A stretch of DNA of 64,000 bases. Origin: Melieria omissa (Eukaryota; Arthropoda; Insecta; Diptera; Ulidiidae). The stretch's first letter is position 1; every line of letters starts with the position of its first letter. The notes below the pieces were generated by a model. The model searched no databases, had not been told where the DNA came from, and saw only the letters and a list, made by a program, of their open reading frames with translations. The translations under genes and the position numbers were made by a program. Shown here one piece after another: positions 1-11,723 of this stretch. The DNA is taken from positions 20,396,921 through 20,460,920 of the forward strand of contig OZ020269.1 of the NCBI GenBank assembly GCA_963971225.1, in the 5' to 3' direction.

Positions 1-1100
1 TTGCCGACGCCGTGGCATTCGTTGTGGCAACGTGTGCGTGGTTAGAGGACATTGGATTACTGGCGGTGCTGGTTGCGTTGTAGTTGCCTTGTTTATCTCT
101 TTAATGCCTACGTTATAGCTGCTTCATGTGTGCGGGTGTAAAATGCTAACGATGAACTGCTGCTACCGCTCTACGCGCACATATTCCAATAGGTGCGCTC
201 TAATTGCCGCAACAAGGGCCAAACGCTTTGACACAATGACCGATTTGCCGTTCTATAATGGTGGCCTTTTATTTTATATTTTGCAATCTATTCTTATCGA
301 ACATTTTATTTTGCTTGCCAAATTTGTTGCACATACACTATCGCATCACCTATTTTCATCGTAGCTGTAACATTTCTAGTCTATCTGAGGGATTTTCTAT
401 TATGTGTCTAGTGCGCGGCGCAATGCTTGCTTGCAATAACAATACTTTTTATCCGAATTTTTGCGCAATTTCCGGATTTTTATACTGAATTGGTGGCGTT
501 TTACTTCGTTGCAGCTGCTGTGAAAATTCTTTCGCCTGTTTTCTTTTGCTGCTGCTTCAGTTTTCCCCCCGTTTTCCAGCATCTGCTTTACTGCTCTTTT
601 TCTACATATGACTTTGACAACCTCTTTGATTTTTCTCGGCTACTGCTTGCCTATTTTCTTTCGTTCGCTCATGTAAGCCACATTCGTAAACAAAACAATG
701 CGACGACCTTCGCTCAGTGTTGCGCAAAAGGTAGCAGCGATTGTCATTGCAGCTGATGCAATGTTGCTATTATCGTCTCATAAATGTGTCTGAAGTTTCG
801 ATCCTAGTAGTGGTAGTCCCAGCAATATCAAATTTTCATTATCACATTTTGTTTTTAATTGGGTTCAATTTTCTATCGCATTTTATGACTCGCCGTAAAT
901 ATTCAACTTATTTCTATATAAATATTTACTGTTGCCTACAACTGGTTACGGCGGCACAGCAACTCTGTGCGCTATGACCCACCGCCCAACTGCCCCAAAA
1001 ATCGATAAGCACAGTGGTGGGGGGGGCCACGAAAATGTGCAGCCCAACACTTTATCAACAGAGTAGCGAACTATTTTCGGGATAATAATAAAGATTTATC
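1..1100. other. Upstream flank of PGAP3, no gene recognised
   Basis: AT-rich sequence with several short open frames, none with codon character, splice structure or family resemblance that I can defend. A near match to the fly DRE promoter element (AATCGATAAG, around 1000-1010) lies about 90 bases before the PGAP3 start codon, so the last few hundred bases probably hold its promoter and 5' UTR. DRE-type elements are typical of housekeeping fly promoters; assignment here is inference. Confidence 0.4.
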
Positions 1101-2655
1101 ATGTTACACACAGTTTTTATATTTGTATTATTTATTTGTATAGTGGCTAGTTGCAGTGCTTCAGTAGGTGATCGTACTCAATTCTTTCACAACTGTCGCC
1201 AGCACTGCGAGCGACAAAATTGCACCGCGGGTGGGTGCTGTGGCGTACAACAGTAGTTAAAATAATTAATGAATTTATTAATGATGTATCCTAGATGGCA
1301 TCGACATACAGGAACAGGCCATCAGATACTACCGTCAGTCGATTTTTGACCGAGCATTTGCGTGGAATTGCGCTGACGAATGCCAGTATGGCTGCATGTG
1401 GCGCACAGTGGATGCCTTTGCGGAGCGCGGCTGGAATGTTCTGCAGTTCTACGGCAAAGTACGGCCCATTGAATTGATTTATTTTAATCGTAAATGATTA
1501 TAATTTGCTGTTTTACTCTTATAGTGGCCCTTTGTACGTTTTCTGGGCATGCAGGAGCCAGCCTCGGTGCTCTTTTCCATCTGTAATTTCGTAGTGCATT
1601 TGCGCATGTTGCGCAAATTCAGACGTGAAGTGCGCCCTGACAGTCCCTGCTACAAACTGTGGCAAGTGTTTTCTTTCGTAAGTACATAAATATTTAGGTA
1701 AAGTAAGCACACACGAAGCAGTGTTATACACTCAGTTAACTGCGGCTCAATTGGGGCAGTTTGTGTTTGCATAATTTCTAGTTTCATTGATATATAATTT
1801 CACTATTTTAAGATTTGTCTCAATGGATGGATTTGGTCAACAGTTTTCCATACGAGAGATTTTCCACTTACGGAATTGCTGGATTATGCGTTTGCCTACT
1901 CTATGGTGCTAGTCACCCTGTATTGCATGATTATGCGGTTAGTGTGTTGGAGAGACGTTTCCTTATATACAACATTCGTGAATAACGACAATTATAGTAT
2001 CGAAATTGGCTAAACCTAGCTTAATCAATCACAAAACTATTCCAAGAATTGTATTAACATAAATAAGTTTATTTGTATATGCATTTTAATTGCAGTGTCA
2101 TGCATCGCTTCTCGCTGTTCCTGCGTGGTCTGGTCACTCTAATCTTTTCTTCTTATTTCGTCAATTACTTTGCTTACCTCAGCCTGGGGAAATTCAGTTA
2201 TTCATTCAACATGACAACGAATATTGTAACCGGTATTTACTGCATTTAAACTTAATACTAATAATAATTCAAAAATTTACTGTTATTCATATTTGCCTTA
2301 AACTTTCAGGCGCCTTATCTGCGTTGGGTTGGTTTATGTGGTGCTACATTGTTCGTCACAAACGACCTTACTACAAAAAAATCATACGGTTTTATATACT
2401 CTTCGGCATGTCTATGAGCCTGGAATTATTGGACTTTCCGCCCATACTGTGGATTATTGATGCACATGCATTGTGGCATTTAGCTACTGTACCTGTAATT
2501 TCGTTATTCTATGAGTATGTAGCCAGCTGGCATGGGTAACTGTCCCTTTCAATAATCAGCATTTCTTTCATATGCACAGCTTTATTATTGATGATTGCAA
2601 AATGTTGCGCAAGGAGCGACAATTCGAGGATGAAAAGTTTAATAAGCATATCTGA
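1101..2655 (+). CDS. PGAP3: Post-GPI attachment to proteins factor 3 (PGAP3/Per1), 7 exons
   Basis: Exons 1101-1230, 1295-1458, 1525-1677, 1813-1937, 2096-2232, 2310-2514 and 2580-2655, all with GT-AG introns, give 329 aa. The protein starts with a hydrophobic signal peptide (MLHTVFIFVLFICIVASCSA), followed by a luminal Cys-rich segment (FHNCRQHCERQNC, WNCADECQYGCMW) and then a seven-helix membrane domain. FHTRDFPLTELLDYAF and IIDAHALWHL match the conserved His/Asp motifs of the CREST hydrolase superfamily, to which Per1/PGAP3 belongs. PGAP3 acts in the Golgi/ER and removes the sn-2 acyl chain of GPI anchors during fatty-acid remodelling. Length agrees with animal PGAP3 (about 320-330 aa). 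The start at 1101 is the first ATG and gives the signal peptide directly. Stop codons of this gene and cyclophilin H face each other 153 bases apart. Confidence 0.93.
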
Positions 2656-2808
2656 AAACCGGAGATTATTGTGTTGCAGCATAGCGCTGAGGCATCTTCC
2701 AAATAATTGTGTGATCACAGACTATATAGTTTTGCTTAGTCAAATTTTATTATCATGTAAGACCAAAGTCAAATATCTTATAAGAATGTGATTAAAAAAA
2801 CTTAAACT

Positions 2809-3501
2809 TTACATTTGTCCACATTGCGATATGGTTACTGGCAGTTTCGGCTTGTTGTTGGGGCCGGTAGGTACATTTTCAATCTTTCGCATAATTAGCA
2901 GGCCGTCCAGTACACGCCCAAAGACCACATGCTTGCCATCTAGGAAATTACATTTGGCACATGTTATGAAGAACTGACAGCCATTGGTGTCTTTTCCGCT
3001 ATTTGCCATCGATAGCAGACCCGGTGAGTCGTGCTTCAGCGTGAAGTTCTCATCAGGAAAGGTGCCACCATAGATACTCATAACACCAGTGCCATCGCCC
3101 TAAACGGTATGAATGCTAGTTATGCTTGTAATAGTTGTATTTGTAATACGCAATGATCACTTACATGCACGAAATCGCCGCCCTGTATCATAAAATCTTT
3201 GATTACTCTGTGAAAACTGGCTCCTTTGTAGCCCATAGGAACATCATCCGGCCGATACTCGCCGGTGCACAGTTGTCGAAAGTTTTCCGCTGTCTTGGGC
3301 ACTGTGTCCGCAAACAGCTCAAATATCATGCGTCCGATTTCCTGAATTTCAAGTAAATACACAGATTAAATAAACTCTTCCTGGGATAAGCGTTGCATGG
3401 CGGCAACGGCAACTAACCGTGGTGCCCACTGAGATTTCAAAGAAGACTACCGGATTATTGGCATTGCGCAGTTGTGATTGTATTTGATTCCAAGTGGGCA
3501 T
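2809..3501 (-). CDS. CypH: Cyclophilin H (U4/U6 snRNP peptidyl-prolyl isomerase), 3 exons
   Basis: Exons 3418-3501, 3165-3341 and 2809-3099 (minus strand) give 183 aa. The single cyclophilin domain is nearly collinear with human [16 protein letters not shown] near the start, [20 protein letters not shown], the catalytic segment [15 protein letters not shown] (catalytic Arg in FHR), [14 protein letters not shown] wall and the C-terminal [20 protein letters not shown], which is characteristic of the H class. Family knowledge: it binds the U4/U6-60K protein in the tri-snRNP and isomerises prolyl bonds during splicing. Oddity: the position of the cyclosporin-contacting Trp (CypA W121, in WLDGKH) is Phe here (CNFLDGKH). 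It is convergent with PGAP3. Confidence 0.94.
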
Positions 3502-3719
3502 GTTGATGTTGAGAAGCTTGTTTTAACTTATTTAAATGTGCTTAAAGAAATGTGTGCGAAAAAACAAATGACCGCGTTTGTTTACGTTTTCTGACGTTTG
3601 CTCAAGCAGCAGCAGCAGAAACTGCTGCGAGTTTCCAACCTCGACTTGGCAGCACTGACATGTGCCGCTGAAAAAATAGTCAGCTGTTTGTCACACGCGA
3701 ATTGGATATAGCCGCTGCA

Positions 3720-5004
3720 GTCGCGATTCGTTTATTTTTATTTTGTTGTGAATTAAAGGTTTTGTGAAATCACAAAAGTTAGCCTGTAAGCGGTAAGTTT
3801 GATTCAAAGTGATTTAAGTTGATTATTCTTAACGAAGAGGCAACAATATTGTGTTACGCGCACTGTGTGCAGAATCAACACGTGTAAACTTGACAAATAA
3901 TTATCAATTGTTGAATATGTCTTGAAGCGTTATGTTTTTAATGGAATGTTGACGTTTTTGCTGCGCTGTGGGTGTATTAAATGGTTTTTGTGTTCATTTT
4001 GTCTGATTGCATTGCGCCTGATTACTTTGTGCTCGACGCTACTGCAGGTATTCCCAAACTTTTCGATTGCTTTGTGCCACGACCATACAAATATGACATT
4101 GTCCCAAATATTGGTACATCGTGCATACGCGGCTTAAGGGGGTCGTCTACGTAGCGGCCCGATTTTCAAGCCTTTTTTTTTCAAAATTTATTACGAAAGA
4201 ACGAAAACTTTTTTTGTTTTTTGTTTATTTAATCGTAATCTTTCAAGAGGTAAAGTCATACAAATTATATTTCTACATATTCGAGTGCAGCATGACCAAC
4301 CACGTAACCTACAACAAAAAATGAAACTAATCTATAATTGATATTACATCAGCTATGCTTAGACACGAGCTTTTTGTAAAATTCAAAAATCTGTCGAATT
4401 AGTGGACATTTTTGAAAAAAAATGTTATTTTCCTCTCTTTTTTCAAATGGTTATTGCCTGTTATAATAAAAAAACAATATTTTGTCAAAAGCTTGTGTCT
4501 ACTCATAGCGAAATGTTTTCTGAGCAAGTAAAAAAATAATTCGAACCGATGCGTGTAAAACTTTTCTTAAAATCGTGCAAGTAAGTTAGAAAAATACGAC
4601 TTTCGGGAAAACGCGTTTAAAGTTCACAGGGAGCGTGCGGAAACACCGTGAGCGAGCGTGCTCAATGCTCTACAGCTCAATAACCGTGAAGAGTTTACCC
4701 AAATCCTTTGGATATAACATTCCTCACGTCTTCCAAATGAAAATTATGTAAAAATAAAAAAAACGATTTTGTAAAACTTGGTACGTAGACGACCCCCTTA
4801 AGCGCAGAATACTACACTGTCTTAAAACATTATTATTGTTTTTTTTTATTGGAAAGAGGAGTATTTTTGCAGTCTAAAAACTTTTTTCTGCCGCAGGAAA
4901 CATTTAGAGGGGACGTGGACCGCTCCAGCTATATGTCCGAATTTCTCAAGAAATTTTCAACCGATTCTAACGATAATAACAAAAACAACAAAACAATTTT
5001 TTAA
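3720..5004 (+). CDS. Possible small membrane protein (69 aa) with MITE in its intron
   Basis: Tentative model: a non-coding first exon ending at a GTAAGT donor (3793), an acceptor at 3872, coding exon 3946-4047 ending CTGCAG before GTATTC, and a last exon 4897-5004 after a polypyrimidine tract and CCGCAG. The two coding parts join in phase (102 + 108 bases) to 69 aa: a Cys-rich hydrophobic segment of about 30 residues with one likely membrane helix (KWFLCSFCLIALRLITLCST), then a polar tail (ETFRGDVDRSSYMSEFLKKF) ending in an Asn/Lys-rich stretch. I do not recognise the family. The intron 4048-4896 contains a whole TTAA-type MITE. Divergent from CypH (about 220 bases between the CypH ATG and this putative transcript), so a shared promoter is plausible. 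The coding call rests only on splice signals and phase. Confidence 0.4.
4134..4801. mobile_element. TTAA-flanked MITE (piggyBac-like ends), copy 1
   Basis: Terminal inverted repeats GGGGGTCGTCTACGTA (from 4138) and its complement (ending about 4797) are flanked by TTAA on both sides, the target duplication of piggyBac-type elements. No open frame of note inside. It shares its G5 end, TTAA-type target and an internal block (AAACGCGTTTAAAG near 4611) with the element at 62.2-62.9 kb, so the two are one family. It sits in the intron of the tentative 69-aa gene. Confidence 0.8.
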
Positions 5005-6757
5005 GATAGTGTGTTATTTTGCACTTAAGCCCTAACTTTTGGAAAGAAGTTCTCAAATAAGAATCTTGATTGCGCATTTTTTTTCTGTGATAATTATTTA
5101 CGATTTTGCTCGATTTTATGAGCATTATATTTTTACATTTACATTACATTTTACATTATTATATTTGGAATTATTTTAATTTTTTTAAATTGAAACTATA
5201 GTGCAAAGTATGTAACTTAACCCTGGCGTATTGATCTTCTTTTGCAAATTATTTCTAAATACTGAAAAATCTAATGTTAGTGAAAAAGGGTTATCATTAA
5301 TAATGACAAGAATTCCAGGTTTAATGACTCGTTTTAATGATCAGTTACGGATGAAGATCTGGTAAACTCTTTTCTATATAATTAGTAAACATTTACTTTT
5401 ATTTAAAGAATAAAAATACTTATAAGAAATTCATTTAATTTAAAACAATATTAGATACTTTATATACAGATTTATTTTTATATATACACCCTTTTTTATA
5501 AACTAAAACTACATCTGGAATAACTACTTAAAAATATTGTAATTTAGTTCTTGTTCTATGAAAAAGTACAAGATTGTACACTGCCACATCAGTTCAGTTC
5601 TATTCTTGAGGCATGTCAAAATTTAAATGACGAATGCTTGCTTTTTCTATTACTCTTAATAGCATAAGTGGATTAAATTCACATTAAAAACCCGACACAA
5701 AGCATTCTAGTAACATTTGCTAATCCAATTCCACTGCACTTTATTTCATAACGGGTGGGAAATTCCCATACCGTAATAATCTTTAGTCGTTGCACATAAA
5801 AGAGTTTCTTGTATTTATGCAGTAAATAAACAACAAACATTACGTACAACAACAAACATTTGTACATTTTTGCATACTGCCAGGAAGCAATCGGCTGTAT
5901 CTGTAGCTGCAGTTTTGTGCAATCGAACAAATGTTTTCAGAAACTCATCCCATATCACACTATCTATGGCCGGTCGCCTGCTACCTATCGCCAAACCATC
6001 AATTGAGCTCAATTGATGGCACAAAAACACATTTGGCGTCGCCAACTTGACATACCCCACGCCAGAACCGCTGCGAATACCAAATGCTCTGCCTGTTTTT
6101 GCTTTCATTGTTTATTAACAATACAAATGAATTATAAAAAAAATAACTAATAAATATGAAATAAATATAGAGGGTTACATTTGAATGTGCCGAGTGCGGC
6201 TGCGACAGTGCATCGCACTGAGCGGCACGTTTCTCTCTTACAATTAATGCGTTATCAGATCGAAAATGTACATTAATCGAGCCCATTGTTCGTAGCAATT
6301 GCGCTGAGGCTGTGCCGCACGCGGACGCTAGGTTCGCAAATTGGGCGAAGCCTGTGCGCCGCTGCGGCGAATTTGCTTAAAGTAGTTGCAGTAATGAGTA
6401 ATTACATTTGACTGGATGCGTGCATGAAGAATGTTCAAGTGGTAAATACAATTCAATAGGAACACTAGACCAGGAAGCGATGTGTGCTGTATGTGTGGTG
6501 AGCGATGCAAATGCAGTCGGTGCCAGCGGCGGTGAGTGCTCCAAAACACAGGACGGAGCTTTTATGTACAGGCGATGGATACTGTCTCACTTAATTGCAA
6601 ATTTAATACTAACAAGAATTAATTGGAGGTAATTCGACTTGGAAGAAGAGTGTGAGTGTGTGTTTGTGTATGTGTATGTGTTTGGGTTCTCCAATGGATC
6701 GGCGCCCTGCGCCAATGCCTCTTAATGCTTTAGGAGTGATTGCGCTCGCCAGCAGGT
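5005..6757. other. Gene-free spacer 5' of Tdc1 stop
   Basis: Very AT-rich from 5005 to about 5660. Short minus-strand frames at 5679-6298 and both-strand frames at 6328-6632 have no recognisable homology or splice context. GT-rich microsatellite-like sequence occurs near 6650-6685. The part adjoining 6757 is presumably the Tdc1 3' UTR (minus strand). Confidence 0.4.
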
Positions 6758-9700
6758 CTAATTGCTCGCCTCGTCCGTTTCTACGTCGGCGATGCCTTTC
6801 AGCTTGTTGTTGTTGTCGGCGGTGGCCTGCAGGAAGCTCTGCGACATTGTGTTCGAGTCGACGACCAGTATGGGTGTGCAGCCGTCTTTGAGATGCTCGT
6901 TCTGGCTGTCGAACATTTCGCGCGAAATGCTGCGTGTGAAGGAGAAGCGCAGCGATTTGGTGCGTGTGAGCTTCTTCTTGATGGGCGGCTTGCCAGCGAC
7001 CAGCTGTGGCTCGGAGGTGACTTTCTCTTTTTCGGGCGTGGGCGGCAACGAGATAATTTCCAACTGCACGTCGCGCATTATGTCCTCGGCGCAGGCTTTG
7101 ATCTCAGTCCAGGCTTCCACTATGAATAGATAAACAAAAATAAATTATAACCGTGTCCCGCATTGTCCACTGTATGCTTTCCTAGACATACCTATATCCT
7201 TTTCCGTCGCGTGCTCGTATGTCACGCAGAAGCGTATCACGTATTTGCCGTTCACCTTGGAGGGTATCATGTGCATCTTGCCCGAGTGGTTGATCTGTGC
7301 CAACAGCTCCTGATTCGCGCTGTCTGCAGCTCTAAAAAAGACAAGTAACAAGTGCATGTTACTTTTTCCGTTGCCCGAAAGCGGTCGCTGTTGTTTGTGC
7401 TCACCTCATGCGGAAGCACACCAGTCCCAGGTACACATCGTTGCGCACCTCGAAGCGCTCGTCCTTGCGCACGAGCATCTCGAACTTCTTCGCCAGCGCC
7501 ATGTGATTGCGTATGTACGCCTGCAGCCCAATTATGCCGTACGAGCGGAAGACGAACCACAGCTTGAGCGCACGGAAGCGCCGACTCAACGGTATGCCGT
7601 AGTGTCGGTAATCGATGGCCTTGTCGTGTTCGTGTTGCAGGTACAGTGGATTGACATTGAGCGCCGTCTTCAAGATCTTCACGTCTCTCACCCACATCGC
7701 CGACGTGTCAAAGTTGGTCAAAAGCAGTTTGTTGGGGTTCGTGTTGAACGAGTCGGCATACTCCAGGCCTTCGGAAAATTTCCGCATCTCTGGCAAAATG
7801 AACGAGTTGCCGGCGTAGGCACCGTCCACGTGGAACCATATGCTCGACACCTCCTTGCACACTTTGCCGATTTCGGTGAGATTGTCAAAGGCACATGCGC
7901 CCGTTGTGCCGACGGTGGCGACCACAAAGAACGGCGTCAGGCCGGCGTTGGCATCGTTCTGTATGGTCTGGCGCAGTAGGTCGACGCGCATGCGTCCGTG
8001 TGCATCGGCCTCGATGATGCGCAACTTCACCAGCGCCATCTTGGCGGCCTTCTCCACCGACGAGTGTGCCTCCTTACTGGCGTACGCAATGAGCTGTGGC
8101 AGGAAGACGCTCTCGTGTATTTCCGAGTTTTTGCCTTTCAATTTGTCAATGGCGCGCGAACGGGCGGTGATCATGCAGACGAGTGTGCATTCGGACGCGG
8201 AACCCTGCAACGCACCGCCGCCCAGACTGCCTGGCATATCGCTGATGAACGCTTTCGGTAGGCCCAGCGCCTTGGCATACCAGTCGAGTACAATGGTCTC
8301 AAGCTCTGTGGAGGCGGGACAAGAAGCCTAATGGTGAGCAATAGAGAGGGAGAGGAAAAAGGAATTTTTAATACACGCATTTTATAAGAACTTAAGTTGA
8401 AATCGCTTAATCGCTTACGAGAATTTTTTAAAATCAAATCGCATAAGTGATTAACGTTGTCTTATAAACTTTTTAACTAATTTCAAAACAAGCGTATCGG
8501 ACCCTCAAATTGTATTGATAAATCAGCATAAATGTTGGTCAGTTCCAAAACCGGTTAAATTTTTCCCCTGAAATGTATTTCCAAAAAAACGTACCCATGA
8601 AAATCCGATGGAGCCAATGGCACTGCTCAGCATATCGCCCAATATCGACGGAAAGGAATTGCCCGATGGAAAGTATGCAAAGAATTTCGGATGATTCCAG
8701 TGCACCACGCCGGGCATCACTTTGTCCTCGAAATCGTTCAGCACATCTTCGAAGTGTTCGGGCTTCAGTGGCGCTTCGTCTGCGAAAAGGAGAAGAACGA
8801 GCACAACACAAATAAACAAATTGCACGCAGATGGAAGTATAGATAATTGGCATTGAAAGGATTTAAAAGATATGCGAAAATATTTATGCCCACAAATTAC
8901 AAATTAAGTTGCAGCACGTATCTTTAATATTTCAATTCACACTTTCGCACTTTTCGCAGTCGGAATGAAGTGTACTGTGAGCGCCTCTGTACATACCGTA
9001 TGTATGTACATATGCCACGAAACGCGCTTACATACGGACACACGTACAGGAGCTAATTGGCTGGCCGAACACATTCCCGTGTATCGGTGCGAGTATTCGT
9101 AATTTTGGCAGCGCAAAAGAGGCAACAAGACGGCAAGAACGCCAGCGGAATGGGCGGAGTACAAAGTGATTTGTTTAGCTTAGGTAAACATAAACTTTGG
9201 AAATTTGTTTAGAATGCAGTGCACTCGTCCCCTGCTGCCGCGGGCCCACAACACGACTCTAACATCGCAACAAGCATCTCATTGTTTTTCTAATATGTTA
9301 ACTACTTATTTGCTTTGTTGTTGGTGCAGTTGGTCTTCTCCCTATTTTCAAATTAGTTGCTAAATGGACACTTGCATTTACTTATGGCCGCAAGTGCCGC
9401 TAAACATGTGTGATTGTACGTTCAGTACTGCGTAGAGATTAAAGAATTTACTGACTTTGGCTGAGGAACTGTGCGTGTAAAAACATATTCAACAGAAATT
9501 GCAAGTATTTTTGTAGGCCCGTTTCTGATTATAAATGTGAAAATAATGCTGTCCAGTGCCCATTGGTTGGTTAATTGCTGCTTGGGCTTTGGTTTTAATG
9601 CTGCGAACACGTTGGCCGTAATACATATATTTGCTCTGCGAAGTGAATAAGTGGTCGCTGTTCGATGTTTACTTTCGCAATTTACAAATTATTGCTATTT

Positions 9701-11261
9701 GCTTTGCTGGTCAATAAGTTGTTAAGCTATTCATCATTATAATTTTTTTGTGACAGCAATCTCATAGGCTGGTGTGAATATTTCGCATACAAAAATCATT
9801 AAAATTACTTAGCGCAATTTTGAGGCATCAATTGAACAATTGTGCGCACTTCGTTTCAAAACGTTTAAGTGAACATATTAAATGTTTTTGATTACTTAAT
9901 TACATCATTAATGTCACGTTCTCTTGTCAAACATATTGAAAATTGAAAAAACATATACAAGCAACACTTTAATTTTCATGGAAAAAATGTATTTCCAATA
10001 TAAATAATTAATTGTTTTTTTATTTGTATTTTCAAATTAAGTCACTCTTCAGTTTTGAATTAAATTTAAATTGTGTGGAGAAAGTCGAAAGTTTTAAATG
10101 TGGGTTTTTAAAAACAACATGAAAACAAATTTAATATGAAGTAAAATAGCCAACTGGGTTTTTAGTGGTAATTTGAAATATTTGCTATGAACAAGTGTCT
10201 AATCTGAGGCTAAGGAAGTGGCATTAAAATAACTTGAAAAACTAAAGAACATAAAAATTGTAGTAATATGTACAATTAAAAAAATTATTAAAAAAATAAA
10301 CAAAAATTTGAAATTATTAAAAAATTTTAATATTTATTAAAAAATAATTAGAATAATTGAATTAAAATGTATAGATACTACAAATCAAACCAATTGGGAA
10401 ACTAAAAAGAAACAAGCAAATAGAAATTGTTTACGAAAAATGATATGTTGAAAGATTTTATGTTTCCAAAAAAGTATATGTTTTTTCTGAGCCAAATCAC
10501 GAAGCTGTCATGAATATATATAACTTCTTTTTAAGATAAATTCTTTTCAAATAACAATACAACATTACTAACAAAATAAAAAAGTTTAAACATTCTTTTG
10601 TGAATAAACAAATGATTTGTTTAAATTATGCAATCAACATAAAAAGTTTACATTTGCAAATTTCTAAACATTAATAGTTGTCAAATTAGCTTCACTTTAG
10701 CATTTGAAAAATGGTTAATACGTAACTTCTAGTATTTTATTTTTAAATTGATCGTTTTTTGCACCTAATTTTTCACTCATTAGACTTTACTTGTTGACTG
10801 TTTGGAAAATTTCCAATTAATTAACAGTATTAGCGCACTCTTGTGAAAAGATTTGTGTTGGTTAAACAACAAAAAAATGGTTTGTTAAAAAAACAGTTCC
10901 ATGAAATTTCTAAAGTTTGAAAAGCTTAAACAGTTTCGTAAACAATGTCGTTATTTATAACTAATTGCTTTATATTTTTAGCCATTTTAAATTATTAATA
11001 ATATTTCATGCTATTACATTTAATTTTACTTTTTTGCCTAAAATTTTTAATTCAGCTATAATGGAATTTTTCATATCCATTCAATTACGTTGTAAGTTAA
11101 AAAAAAACACGAAAATCTCGCAATCACCCACCTGGCAGCAGTAATTTCAAATATCCCGGATCCAGCGTTGGCAGCACATCCCGCTGCTCGATATTTTGCG
11201 CATAATTGCAAATATAGTCAATCATATCCTTGCCGTGTTTTCTAAACTGCTCAGCATTCAT
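6758..11261 (-). CDS. Tdc1: Tyrosine decarboxylase 1, 5 coding exons
   Basis: Exons (minus) 11132-11261, 8595-8779, 7405-8327, 7192-7331 and 6758-7119 give 579 aa, close to the 587 aa I recall for Drosophila Tdc1. It is a group II PLP-dependent decarboxylase: N-terminal dimerisation region (MNAEQFRKHGKDMIDYICNY), [22 protein letters not shown], cofactor-stacking His in SKEAHSSVEKAA, Asp in [10 protein letters not shown], and the Schiff-base lysine at residue 305 in NPNK. The loop His that separates decarboxylases from insect aldehyde synthases (Asn there) is retained. It converts tyrosine to tyramine, precursor of octopamine; in Drosophila Tdc1 is the mainly non-neuronal paralogue. After the core comes a Lys/Ser-rich tail of about 110 residues without known domain. 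NPNKLLLTNFD differs from NPNKWLL in the neighbouring paralogue. Intron 1 (8780-11131) is AT-rich with nothing recognisable. Tdc1 versus Tdc2 naming rests on length, so it is less sure than the enzyme class. Confidence 0.92.
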
Positions 11262-11586
11262 TTTGTTTGTGTTTTTTGTATTTCTACGCTTCCACTAAAA
11301 TTTATTTTCTATTTTATTTTATTTTTAATTTGCCACGTTTTTGCTTTTTTTCTGCCACTCTGAGCAAATACTTTTTATCTTTGGTTGATTTATTTTTGGC
11401 ACTTCTTAAATAAATTTCTTTTGTTCCGCAAACGTCACTTTAATAAAATTCCTGTCACTTGATTCACTGCGTTCAAATATTTGCACTTTCGTTGCTCTAC
11501 TCAAAGTGTTTGGTACTTTTAAAAGTTGCCCAGTGCCGTTTCCACTCTTTCTTGACTTTTGCTCGTCTTGGCCACTTCCTTAACGC

Positions 11587-11623
11587 GAATGACTTGAGTT
11601 CTGTCGAACTGTTCGTCTTTATA
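11587..11623 (-). promoter_or_regulatory. Tdc1 core promoter: TATA box plus initiator
   Basis: On the minus strand TATAAAG begins at 11623, and TCATTC (fits the fly initiator TCAKTY) has its A at 11590, 33 bases downstream, the expected spacing. This would start transcription about 329 bases before the Tdc1 ATG without a further intron being needed. The GC-richer sequence with CGATCGCC/GATCGC-like blocks at 11640-11720 lies just upstream. Confidence 0.55.
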
Positions 11624-11723
11624 TCGGCGGCGAGTGCACAATCGATTTTGCGCGATCGCCGCTCGCTCTCGATCGCAATTCGCTGATCGCTACTCATTTT
11701 CGCGGGGAGAGTTCGCCGGCGAG

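Noticed and set aside
7356..7979. 207-codon plus-strand frame
   Set aside because: Antisense to Tdc1 exon 3 and crossing its splice sites; no independent support.
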